From positions 62,001 through 126,000 of the forward strand of contig NZ_CADIKK010000004.1 in NCBI RefSeq assembly GCF_902859915.1: DNA of 64,000 bases, given 5' to 3'. This DNA comes from Paraburkholderia ultramafica (lineage in GTDB: Bacteria > Pseudomonadota > Gammaproteobacteria > Burkholderiales > Burkholderiaceae). Under the pieces are notes generated by a model. The model made no database searches and was not told the DNA's origin. It saw only the letters and a list, made by a program, of their open reading frames with translations. A program made the position numbers and the translations under genes. Below, in pieces: positions 18,126 through 26,530 of this stretch; the first letter of the stretch is position 1, and each line of letters begins with the position of its first letter.

Positions 18126-20360
18126 TCAACCGGCAATGCTGTCGTAGCCGTAATAGCCGCCTTGATAGCCCGAGCCGAGGAACGCGCCTTCCTGCGGCAC
18201 GTCGGTCAGCAGCACGCCCCGCATCGCCACGCCGCCATTGCGCAAGCGTTTGGCTGTCTCGATGATCTCGTTGAGCGGATGGCGGCCGTGGCGCACCACG
18301 AGCAGCGTCGTGCCCGCGTACTTGCCGATCACCGTCGAGTCCGTGACCGCGAGCACCGGCGGCGTGTCGACGATCACGAGGTCGTAGTGCGGCTTCAGTT
18401 CGTCGAGCATCGTTTCAAAGCGCTTGCTCATCAGCAGTTCGGACGGGTGCGTGGGCAGCGTGCCCTTGGCGAGTACGTCGAGACCGGGCAGCACGTCGCG
18501 CTGGATCATCGCGCTCAGATCGCCGCCGCTCAGCACGTCGGACAGACCCGGCTGATGGGCGATGCCGAAATGCGAATGGACGTCGCCGCGCCGCATGTCG
18601 CCGTCGATGATCAGCACGCGCTTGTTCGCCGACGCCACCAGCGCCGACAGGTTCACCGACAGGAACGACTTGCCGGTATCGGGCCGCGAGCCGGTGATCA
18701 TCACGACGTTGTTCTCGGCGTGATCGAGCGAGAGCTGCAACGAGGTGCGCAGATTGCGCACGCCTTCCACCGCGATGTCTTCCGGCGCCTGCTGCGCGAG
18801 CACATGCAGGCCGCGCCGACGCAGCATCACGTCCTCCTGCAGCCGCAACTGGGTCTGGCTGCGCGGCACGACCGCGAACACCGGCACGCCGAGCATCGCT
18901 TCGAGTTCGTCCGGACGTTCGACGCCGCCGTACATCGCGCGCTTGAAGAAGGTCAGCAGGATGCCGAGCACGAGGCCGCCGCCGAGCGCGATCAGGATCG
19001 CCAGCACGCGCTTCGGGCGCACGGGTTCGTCGGGCGCTTCGGCAAAGTCCACCACGCGCACGCTGCCCACCTGGCCGGCCTTCGCCACGCGCAGTTGCTG
19101 CGCGCTGTTGAGCAGATTCGTGTACAGCTCCGTATTGACGTGCACGTCGCGCAACAGGCGCAATGCGGTCTGTTCGGTATCCGGCATCACCGCGACGCTG
19201 CGGTTCATGTTGGTCTGCGCGCCCTGCAATGCGGCGATTTGCGCGTCGAGCGCGGCCACCGCCGGGTGACTCGCCGTGAAGCGCTGCGACATCTCCGCGC
19301 GTTGCTGCTGCAGGTCCATCAACTTGGTCTTGTTGTCGACGATCTGTTGCAGCAGCAGGCGGCTTTCCTCGCCGAGGTCGACCGTGCCGTGCGTGTTGCG
19401 GAACTTGTTGTAGCGTTGCTCGGCTTCGTCGAGTTCCTTGCGCAAGCCCGGCAGTTGCTGATCGAGGAACGCCAGCATGTGCTGGGCTTCGGTCGAGCGG
19501 CTCTCGACGTCCTGACGCACGAACTTGCGCGCCATGCTGTTGACGATCGCCGCGGTCAACGCGCTGTCGCCGCCTTCGAGACTCGCGCGAATCACGCCGG
19601 ACTGCAGCGTGGTTTCCTGCACCAGCAGTGCTTTCTGCAGACGGTCGACCGTGCTCAGCGTCGACGCGCGCGACAATTCGAAACGCGAGCCGGGTGCGCC
19701 GACCAGCTTGTCGACGCGCAGCGCGATCGGGCCGTCGGCGGTATCGGTTTCGACGGTCTCGCCGACCCGGCCTGACAGGATCGCAATGCCATTGCGGTCA
19801 CGCAGCACGTACGTGCCGTCGGCGCCCGCAATCAGCGTGAAGGTCGTGTCGTACATTTCCTTCGACGTATCGAAGCGCGACACCGAAATGCTTTCGCCAC
19901 CCCACGCGAAGCCGGACAGGTTGACGAACGACGGCAGCCTGAAACCCCATCGGCCGTTCACCAGCCCCGCGATCATCCCGCCGATGAGCGGAAAATAACG
20001 CGGCGACGCGGTGATATCGAGGTGCAGATTCCTGACAGTCTCCTCCGTGACGAGACGCGACTTCAGCAACTCGATCTCGGCCGCCGTCGACGGCTTGGTG
20101 TCGAACATGCCGGTGAGCGGCGGCAAGGAATCCTTGCCATTCGCATTGGCATTGGCCGTCTTGTCCTCGACGTGGAACAGCACGTCCGCGCGATACGTCG
20201 GCGGCGCGAGGAACGCATACGTGCAGCCCAACGCGAGCGCGATCAGCGTCACCACCAGAATGGTGCGCCAACCGCGCACGATCGTGCGAAGGTAGTCCGA
20301 CAGATGAAGCTCGTCCGGTCCGGACACGTCGGTGTAGCGGTTTTCGAAGTTCATTGCCAT
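18126..20360 (-). CDS. wzc: Wzc-type polysaccharide co-polymerase and BY-kinase
   Basis: An inner-membrane Wzc/BceF/EpsB-type protein (744 aa) that controls EPS chain length and export with Wza. The Wzz domain runs from the first helix ([15 protein letters not shown], about residues 31-45) to the second ([20 protein letters not shown]). Between them lies a large periplasmic coiled-coil region. The cytoplasmic kinase domain has Walker A ([12 protein letters not shown]), Walker A' ([11 protein letters not shown]) and Walker B (LVIVDTPP). The C-terminal tyrosine cluster is [14 protein letters not shown], with four tyrosines for autophosphorylation. Starts at 20369 (GTG), 20360 and 20354 are possible; 20360 was taken. 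No low-molecular-weight phosphatase gene (Wzb) lies nearby. A paralogue is at 61703-63919. Confidence 0.94.
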   Translation of the reverse strand: MAMNFENRYTDVSGPDELHLSDYLRTIVRGWRTILVVTLIALALGCTYAFLAPPTYRADVLFHVEDKTANANANGKDSLPPLTGMFDTKPSTAAEIELLKSRLVTEETVRNLHLDITASPRYFPLIGGMIAGLVNGRWGFRLPSFVNLSGFAWGGESISVSRFDTSKEMYDTTFTLIAGADGTYVLRDRNGIAILSGRVGETVETDTADGPIALRVDKLVGAPGSRFELSRASTLSTVDRLQKALLVQETTLQSGVIRASLEGGDSALTAAIVNSMARKFVRQDVESRSTEAQHMLAFLDQQLPGLRKELDEAEQRYNKFRNTHGTVDLGEESRLLLQQIVDNKTKLMDLQQQRAEMSQRFTASHPAVAALDAQIAALQGAQTNMNRSVAVMPDTEQTALRLLRDVHVNTELYTNLLNSAQQLRVAKAGQVGSVRVVDFAEAPDEPVRPKRVLAILIALGGGLVLGILLTFFKRAMYGGVERPDELEAMLGVPVFAVVPRSQTQLRLQEDVMLRRRGLHVLAQQAPEDIAVEGVRNLRTSLQLSLDHAENNVVMITGSRPDTGKSFLSVNLSALVASANKRVLIIDGDMRRGDVHSHFGIAHQPGLSDVLSGGDLSAMIQRDVLPGLDVLAKGTLPTHPSELLMSKRFETMLDELKPHYDLVIVDTPPVLAVTDSTVIGKYAGTTLLVVRHGRHPLNEIIETAKRLRNGGVAMRGVLLTDVPQEGAFLGSGYQGGYYGYDSIAG

Positions 20361-20411
20361 ATTCGTCACCCAGCAAAGCCCGGCGGTTCAGGTTTCATGT
20401 TGCACGCGTTG

Positions 20412-21551
20412 TCATTTCGCCAGCACGGCGCCCGTCACAGCCGCATTGATCGCCGGCAGCAGCAGGTTCAACACACGGTTGAAGCGGACCAGCCCGCCTT
20501 GACCGACATACACGACGTCTTTCGGCTGAAGCTCGAACTGATTGGCGAGCACCATCGACACCGGCGAGGTCGCATCGAGGTGGTAGACCTGCGGCGACTC
20601 GCTCGTCGAATTGCGGATCACGAACAACTGCCTGGCCGCGGCCGTGTTCGAGTCGAAGCTGCCGCTCTCGGAGATCGCTTGCGAAAGCGTCAGCGTGCCG
20701 TTGCGCATCGGCAGGATGGTCGCGGGCTTGTTGACTTCGCCCATCACATAAACGCCGTTGTCTTCACGCGATGCCACGCGCAGCAAATCGCCCGCCTGCA
20801 GATAGATGTCCGACGGGTTGCGGCCGCGCTTGATCAGATCGTCCACGTTGATGTGATAGGTGACGCCGTTGCGGATCAGTTCGAGGCGGCTGCGGTCGGC
20901 ATTCGGGCTAAAGCCACCGCCCTGGTTGATCGCCATCATCAGCGACATCGGGATATCGTTGAACGATTGGGCGCCAGGCGTGCGCACTTCGCCGTCGATG
21001 TAGATCTGCGACGCGCGGAACGACGCCACCCGCACTGTCACTTCGGGCTTCTGGTACACCTTGCTCAGGCGGCTATGCAGTTCCTTCTGGATCGTCGCGG
21101 CGTCCTTGCCGGCCACGTGCACCGTGCCCGCGTACGGAAACTGGATGTCGCCGTGTTCGTCGATCAGGAAGCCGGGCATCGCATCCGAAGTACGCGCATT
21201 CTGCGGCGGCTGTCCAAGCGCGGCGGCGAGCTCCGGGTGGTCCCACACGACGATCTGCAGCACATCGCCGGGGCCGACCCGGTACGCGGCCGGTTTGCCG
21301 AACAGCCCGAGTGTCTGCGGCGAGAGTGCCGAGGACGTCTGCGCCTCATTCATCTTGTGCAGCAGCGACAGGTTGATATCGGTAATCGGTATCTGCTGTT
21401 GCTGCGATGCCTCGGTGCTGAAATCGCCACCTGTATCCTGAATCGCGGCTGGCGTGATCATCCGTTGGCCGGGGACGATCCCGCATCCGGCAAGCAATGT
21501 TGCAGTAGCGAAAACCAGGAGACTTCCCGTGCGTAAACCAAGTGAGCTCAT
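20412..21551 (-). CDS. wza: Wza-type outer-membrane polysaccharide export lipoprotein
   Basis: The outer-membrane translocon of the EPS (379 aa). The signal peptide ends in the lipobox L-L-A-G-C with the lipidated Cys at residue 23. The PES (polysaccharide export) domain follows at about residues 90-190 (YRVGPGDVLQIVVWDHPELA is its start). SLBB-type segments come next (VTVRVASFRASQIYIDGEVR, GVYVMGEVNKPATIL), which form the periplasmic ring. The start at 21551 has GGAGG 8 nt upstream. It lies between wcaJ and wzc in the usual order. The tail LRFNRVLNLLLPAINAAVTG resembles the amphipathic C-terminal helix of Wza that crosses the outer membrane. Confidence 0.95.
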   Translation of the reverse strand: MSSLGLRTGSLLVFATATLLAGCGIVPGQRMITPAAIQDTGGDFSTEASQQQQIPITDINLSLLHKMNEAQTSSALSPQTLGLFGKPAAYRVGPGDVLQIVVWDHPELAAALGQPPQNARTSDAMPGFLIDEHGDIQFPYAGTVHVAGKDAATIQKELHSRLSKVYQKPEVTVRVASFRASQIYIDGEVRTPGAQSFNDIPMSLMMAINQGGGFSPNADRSRLELIRNGVTYHINVDDLIKRGRNPSDIYLQAGDLLRVASREDNGVYVMGEVNKPATILPMRNGTLTLSQAISESGSFDSNTAAARQLFVIRNSTSESPQVYHLDATSPVSMVLANQFELQPKDVVYVGQGGLVRFNRVLNLLLPAINAAVTGAVLAK

Positions 21552-21619
21552 GATGTTTCCTCCGTGCGCCACGGCGGCTGTTCTCGATGGAGGCAGCGCC
21601 AGGCGCGTTTGTTAACTAC

Positions 21620-23005
21620 TTAGTAAGCGTTTCGATGCACCAGTCCAGCGACAATCGTCGCGCCGATAATCCGCATGTCGAGTGCGAACGACCAATGCCC
21701 CAGGTAATACAGGTCATGTTCGACTCGACGCTCCATCTTTTCGATGCGGTCAGTCTCGCCACGAAAGCCGTTGATCTGCGCCCAACCCGTAATCCCCGGC
21801 TTGATCCGATAGCGATTGATGTAGCCCGCGACCACTTTCTGATAGAGGTCGTCGTGCTCGAGTGCATGGGGACGCGGTCCAACGACCGACATGTCGCCAC
21901 GCAACACGTTGAAAAATTGCGGCAGCTCGTCGAGGCTCGTGCGGCGCAGGAACGCGCCGACTTTCGTCACACGCTTGTCGTGGCGGGTCGCCTGGCTGAG
22001 CGTGCCTTTGGCCTCGGTATGCAGACGCATCGAGCGGAACTTGTAGATCGTGAAGACCCGGCCGTCGGCGCCCTTGCGTTTCTGCTTGAACAGAACCGGC
22101 CCGCGCGACGAGAGCTTCACCGCGATCGCAATCGCCAGCAAGATCGGCGCGAGACCGATCAGCGCGGCGGCCGCGAATAGCCGGTCGAAGATTTCCTTCT
22201 TCAGCATCGAACTGGCGGACAGCGGCGAGGCGACCAGATTGATCGCCGGCACGCCGAGCAGGTCGATCACGCCGCTGCCTTCGAACAGCGCGTGGCTGCG
22301 CACGTCCGGCATGAAGCGGATATTCACCAGGTCGTCGCGGAACTCGCCGATCAGCGCGCAGATCAGCGGCTCCTCGGTCAGCGACAGCATCAGCCAGAGT
22401 TCGTGCACATCGTTCGTGCGGATGTATTCCGCCAGCGCGTCGACGGTATCGAAGACCGGCACGCGCGGGTTCATCACGGCCGACACGTCCGACTTCGTGT
22501 TGTAGACGGCGGTCGCGCGAAAGCCGGCGGTCGGCGCGGATTCGATGCGCCGAATAATGGCGTCGCATTGCGAGCCGCTGCCGACGATCGCGACCTGATG
22601 CAGGTTCATGCCGGCGCCGCGCGCGCGCGCCAGCACCGCGTGCGTGATCAGCCGGTACGAGATCAGCAGGCCGCCCGTCACGGCGGTCCAGTACGAGAAC
22701 CACAGCCGCGAGACGAAGTCGATGCGATGCAGCGAATACATCATGACCAGCGCACATACCTGCACCATCAGCCACGCGAGCGAGACCTGGCCGGCCAGCG
22801 CCAGCTTGGAGCGGCCGCGCCACGATTCGTAGACGCCGAACGCCGGGAAGATCGCCAGCGCGAACGCGGCGGAAAACATCACGAGCGCCCAATAGAACCC
22901 CGATTGCGCGAGGTAGTCGAAGCGGATCTGCGACGCCACCGCCGCACCCACCAACACCAAAGCGACATCGAAAACTCGCGCGAGCAAATCCTGAAACTTG
23001 CGCAT
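21620..23005 (-). CDS. wcaJ: WcaJ-type undecaprenyl-phosphate sugar-1-phosphate transferase
   Basis: Starts EPS synthesis by moving a sugar phosphate (glucose-1-P for WcaJ) from a UDP-sugar to undecaprenyl phosphate. The protein is 461 residues long, typical of the family. Four N-terminal membrane helices (to about residue 140), a NAD-binding-like middle domain (VAIVGSGSQCDAIIRRIE) and a fifth helix (LFAAAALIGLAPILLAIAIA) precede the bacterial sugar transferase domain. Key segments are VLFKQKRKGADGRVFTIYKF, LRRTSLDELPQFFNVLRGDM (catalytic Asp-Glu) and SVVGPRPHALEHD. An AGGTAAG lies just before the ATG. It is the second gene of the main EPS operon. Confidence 0.94.
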   Translation of the reverse strand: MRKFQDLLARVFDVALVLVGAAVASQIRFDYLAQSGFYWALVMFSAAFALAIFPAFGVYESWRGRSKLALAGQVSLAWLMVQVCALVMMYSLHRIDFVSRLWFSYWTAVTGGLLISYRLITHAVLARARGAGMNLHQVAIVGSGSQCDAIIRRIESAPTAGFRATAVYNTKSDVSAVMNPRVPVFDTVDALAEYIRTNDVHELWLMLSLTEEPLICALIGEFRDDLVNIRFMPDVRSHALFEGSGVIDLLGVPAINLVASPLSASSMLKKEIFDRLFAAAALIGLAPILLAIAIAVKLSSRGPVLFKQKRKGADGRVFTIYKFRSMRLHTEAKGTLSQATRHDKRVTKVGAFLRRTSLDELPQFFNVLRGDMSVVGPRPHALEHDDLYQKVVAGYINRYRIKPGITGWAQINGFRGETDRIEKMERRVEHDLYYLGHWSFALDMRIIGATIVAGLVHRNAY

Positions 23006-23059
23006 TTTGCTTACCTCGTTCTTGCCGTTCTTGTCCGCAGTTGAGTCCCGGCGTGCTGC

Positions 23060-24658
23060 TTAGGAGCAGCGGCCGTAGTTGTCGTTGAACCTCACAATGT
23101 CGTCTTCGCCCAGATAGGCGCCTGACTGGATTTCAATGATTTCGAGCGGCACTTTCCCCGGGTTTTCAAGCCGGTGGCGAGTGCCGAGCGGGATGTAGGT
23201 CGATTCGTTTTCGCTCAGCAGGAACTGCTCTTCGCCGCGCGTGACGAGCGCCGTGCCGCGCACCACCACCCAGTGTTCGGCCCGGTGGTGATGCAGTTGC
23301 AGCGACAGCTTCGCGCCCGGTGTGACGACGATGCGCTTGACCTGGAAACGCTCGCCGCGGTCGATCGAATCGTAGAACCCCCAAGGACGGCGCACCTTGC
23401 GATGCGCGTCGGCCTCGGGCGCGTGCTGCGCCTTGATGCGCGACACCAGCCCCTTCACGTCCTGCACGTGCGAGCGGTCGACCACCAGCACGGCGTCGGC
23501 GGTTTCGACCACCACCACGTCGGTCGTGCCGACGCACGCGACCAGCCGTCCTTCCGAATGCGCGTAGCTCGACACCGCGCCTTCGAACGCGACCCGTCCG
23601 CGCCCCGCATTGCCGTTGGCGTCCTTGTCCATCGCGGCCCAGACGGCGTCCCATGAACCGAGGTCGGACCAGCCGGCATCGAGTCTGACGACGACGCCGG
23701 CGGGATTCGCATCCGCTGCGCGGCTGAGCGTGCCGTCCGTGCCGTCCGTGCTATCCGTGCTATCCGTGTCGCCGGTCGGCTCCGCGCCGGCGGTGTCGGT
23801 CAGACGCTCCATCACCGCGTAGTCGATCGAATCCGCGGACACGCCGAGAAACGCGTCCACGAGCGGACGGAACACCGCGCCATCGGTCCGGCCGCCGGCA
23901 AACGCGCGCTCGCAAGCCGTGTGCATATCGGGCTGCAGGCGCTTGAGCGTGTCGAGCCACACGCTCGCACGAACGATGAAGATGCCGCTATTCCACCAAT
24001 ACGTGCCGGCCGCGACGTACTGCGCGGCAATTTCTTCCGCGGGCTTCTCGACGAAACCGTCGATCGCATGGCCGCCGTCGCCCAGTTCGGCGCCGATCCG
24101 GATATAGCCGAAGCCCGTGTCTGGACGCGTGGGCGGCACGCCGAGCGTTGCGATCGCGCCCCGCTCCGCGTAGCGCGCCGCGCATTCCAGTGCGCCTTGC
24201 AACGCCCGCACATCCGCAATCGAATGGTCGGCCGGCATCACCACCAGAATCGCATCACCGCCGTCCGCACACGCGAGCGATGCCGCCAGCGTCAATGCCG
24301 GTGCCGTATCGCGGCGTGCCGGTTCCACAATAAGACGAGCGTCGACGCCGTTTTCATGAAGCTGTTCCGCAATGACGAAGCGATGCTCTTCGCCGCACAC
24401 GATGATCGGCGCAACGTCCACGTTCCAGCCGGCCGGAAAGCCGTCCATGCGCCGCGCGGTTGCCTGCAGCAGCGAGTCGGAGCCGACCACGTCGATCAGT
24501 TGCTTCGGAAAGTTTTCGCGCGACACGGGCCACAGCCGCGTACCCGAGCCGCCAGCAAGAATGACCGGGACGATGTGCGCGCAACGCGCGCCCGCCGCTG
24601 CGGCATCCGCGTCGTCCGGTCCGACTGACGCGGCGCTTCCAGCTCCCTGAGTCACCAT
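23060..24658 (-). CDS. manC: Mannose-1-phosphate guanylyltransferase / mannose-6-phosphate isomerase
   Basis: A bifunctional cytoplasmic enzyme (532 aa; the family is usually 470-480) giving GDP-mannose for the whole locus. The N-terminal nucleotidyltransferase domain starts VILAGGSGTRLWPVSRENFP, the pyrophosphorylase signature with the catalytic Arg. FVEKP is present, as is the sugar-binding W-N-S-G-I-F motif (YWWNSGIFIVRASVWLDTL). The C-terminal cupin has the isomerase zinc ligands in LQLHHHRAEHWVVVRGTA. The extra length is partly a Asp/Ser/Thr/Gly-rich insert near residues 290-330, coded by 9-bp tandem repeats (23731-23766). The ATG at 24658 is taken; an upstream TTG would lengthen it by eight residues. 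It is the first enzyme gene of the operon, 89 bp after the regulator. Confidence 0.95.
   Translation of the reverse strand: MVTQGAGSAASVGPDDADAAAAGARCAHIVPVILAGGSGTRLWPVSRENFPKQLIDVVGSDSLLQATARRMDGFPAGWNVDVAPIIVCGEEHRFVIAEQLHENGVDARLIVEPARRDTAPALTLAASLACADGGDAILVVMPADHSIADVRALQGALECAARYAERGAIATLGVPPTRPDTGFGYIRIGAELGDGGHAIDGFVEKPAEEIAAQYVAAGTYWWNSGIFIVRASVWLDTLKRLQPDMHTACERAFAGGRTDGAVFRPLVDAFLGVSADSIDYAVMERLTDTAGAEPTGDTDSTDSTDGTDGTLSRAADANPAGVVVRLDAGWSDLGSWDAVWAAMDKDANGNAGRGRVAFEGAVSSYAHSEGRLVACVGTTDVVVVETADAVLVVDRSHVQDVKGLVSRIKAQHAPEADAHRKVRRPWGFYDSIDRGERFQVKRIVVTPGAKLSLQLHHHRAEHWVVVRGTALVTRGEEQFLLSENESTYIPLGTRHRLENPGKVPLEIIEIQSGAYLGEDDIVRFNDNYGRCS
23731..23766 (-). repeat. 9-bp in-frame tandem repeat inside manC
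   Basis: Two copies of TGCCGTCCG (23731-23748) are followed by two of TGCTATCCG (23749-23766). On the minus strand they encode a D-S-T D-S-T D-G-T D-G-T run. The unit is a multiple of three, so slippage would alter the loop length without a frameshift. The run lies within a non-catalytic insert of the guanylyltransferase domain. Confidence 0.85.
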
Positions 24659-24747
24659 ATTCGGATTCCTTATAATTCTCAAAGTCCAAGGAAATACTTC
24701 CCCGCCGCCGCGCTCCTCGCACGGCCGTCAGGCCGGCCCCGTTCGCG

Positions 24748-25731
24748 CTATTCGCCGACCATCCGGCGGCTTTGAATTCTGAATTCGGTAGGAGAGATTC
24801 TCATCCGCTTGCGGAACACTTTCGCAAGGCGGTCGCCGTTGCCCATGCCGGTGCGCCGGGCAATCTTGTCGACCGGTAATTCCGATTCGGTCAACAGGCT
24901 GCACGTCACCGCGAGTCGTTCGTGCAGCAGAAAGCTCGACGGCGTGATGCCCATTTCCATCTTGAAGCGGCGCAGAAAGTTGCGCTCGCTCATCGCGGCG
25001 AACTGCGCCGCGTCGGCGATCGAAATCGCCTGCTGGCAATTCTCTTGCAGCCAGCGAGCCGCCGCGCGGACCTTGTCGCCGGGGCTCAAGGCACCGTCTT
25101 CGCCAAGCAGCGGCGCGAGGTTCGAGCACGAATCGGCGAGCAGGCGTTCGGCCACCGCGCGCGCGGTGGCGCCGCCGAGGTCGCGCTTGATCATTGCGAG
25201 CGCGCTGCGCATCGATTCGAGACGGTCGCCCGCATCGGCGGCCGGTTCAGGCTGCCGTGCGCCATTCGTCTGCTGATGGAAATCGCCGCCTTCCTTGCCA
25301 TCCGGTACGTACGCCGCCTCGAGCAGCACGCGGCCCTCCGCGATCGGCCGGATCATGCCGGTGTTGCGGCGCACGCGGCGCAGCCACGCAATCAGTCGCT
25401 CGTCGCCGGCGGCGGCGCATGCGCCCTTGCCGCCCGCAACGTACAACGCATCGAAGCCGCCGTAATGCCGCGCGTCGAGTCCGTCCGTCCACACCCGCAG
25501 CGCGGACGACGAAGTCACCATGCCGCCATCGGCCGACAGAAAAGAAACGTCGTACAACCAACCACCGGAGCCGGACGATGCCAGTTCATTCGCTGCCTGG
25601 AAGACCTCGGCAACGACGCCGGCACCCTGCAGCGAGCAGTCGTTGAACATCAGTATCGCGATGCGACGCATACCCTTGTTCGGAGCGTGCACCCAGCGCA
25701 GCATTGCAGACTCGAGACTCGCGCAGGTCAT
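24748..25731 (-). CDS. GlxA-family regulator: DJ-1/PfpI domain fused to AraC HTH
   Basis: A transcriptional regulator of 327 residues. The N-terminal DJ-1/PfpI-like domain (about residues 20-190) is RRIAILMFNDCSLQGAGVVA and later DALYVAGGKGACAAAG. The C-terminal 100 residues are an AraC/XylS domain with two helix-turn-helices (AISIADAAQFAAMSERNFLR; LPVDKIARRTGMGNGDRLAK) and the family's closing FRKRMRISPTEFR. It lies 89 bp upstream of manC on the same strand, so it is probably cotranscribed with, and controls, the EPS operon. The start at 25731 has AGAGGA 5 nt upstream; an ATG two codons earlier (25737) is an alternative. The ligand, if any, is unknown. Confidence 0.9.
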   Translation of the reverse strand: MTCASLESAMLRWVHAPNKGMRRIAILMFNDCSLQGAGVVAEVFQAANELASSGSGGWLYDVSFLSADGGMVTSSSALRVWTDGLDARHYGGFDALYVAGGKGACAAAGDERLIAWLRRVRRNTGMIRPIAEGRVLLEAAYVPDGKEGGDFHQQTNGARQPEPAADAGDRLESMRSALAMIKRDLGGATARAVAERLLADSCSNLAPLLGEDGALSPGDKVRAAARWLQENCQQAISIADAAQFAAMSERNFLRRFKMEMGITPSSFLLHERLAVTCSLLTESELPVDKIARRTGMGNGDRLAKVFRKRMRISPTEFRIQSRRMVGE

Positions 25732-26530
25732 AGTCATCCTCTCGACAGAAAACGGATCTACTCTTCACCTTATTCCGGCCACAAAGAAAAGCCGACTCTG
25801 TGCAGTGCATCATAGCGACGGCCAATCCAGTATTTAGCCGCCATGACCGAAAGCGCAGACATGCTGGCGTATTGGCGACGTCACCGGCCAGTGCAATTCG
25901 GAACGCCCCCGGAATCACCCGCCTTTCAATGAATTAGCCGGCGATTCCACATATGAATGAATAGGCGTTTTGCGAATCTTAATGCAAATTAAAAGACCAT
26001 TGCGTACGCCAGCGCACACTACGCGACCACTCGAAAACGACTAACTTACAATTTGATCCGCCCGTTAATACGTATAATTGAAGTGACCTTTTGCCGCCGG
26101 ATCATCAGAATGAGTGTGGCCGCCTTTACTGCAGCAGTATTTGCCGGGCCCGCGCCAGTCGAATTTCTTCTGACAATTCATGTAGCGGGGTACAATGAGA
26201 GAAACCAGCATCCAATATAAACACTTTAGATGCCGACAAAATTATTTAATTGGTTGTTATTGGTTATCGTGAATATAAAGATGGCGATTAATGTTGCAAA
26301 CGTGAAACACGGATATAAGACAACTTTAGCCCGCCGGGCAATAGGCGGGCCAATGGCCGATTGTGTCGAGTGAGGACCGGTTAGATTCCGCCAATGAATT
26401 GCGGAAATAGACTATGCGGTTTCCGCAACAGATTTGCGCGAGAGGCAGAAGAAGGCCGTTCTGACCTGGTGAACTAGTAGTTCGACGACGCGTCGTCGGA
26501 AGAAAATGCCGAGAACGAGACGGGGAACAC
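25732..26530. other. AT-rich 0.8-kb intergenic region between divergent EPS regulator and hydrolase genes
   Basis: No credible gene. Base composition falls well below that of the neighbours, most clearly from about 25920 to 26310. A TATAAT box is present at 26073-26078, with a TTGATC at 26053-26058 only 14 nt upstream, so the pairing is poor. Another candidate is TACAAT near 26193 with a TTCTGA 17 nt before it. An inverted repeat GCCCGCC (26329-26335) / GGCGGGC (26344-26350) with an 8-nt loop lies about 180 bp before the hydrolase start and could be a leader hairpin. The region probably holds divergent promoters for the glxA-like/manC operon and for the gene at 26531. Confidence 0.5.

Noticed and set aside
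26053..26078. TTGATC-TATAAT as a sigma-70 promoter for the hydrolase
   Set aside because: The spacer is 14 nt, too short for a standard promoter; only noted as an AT-rich feature.
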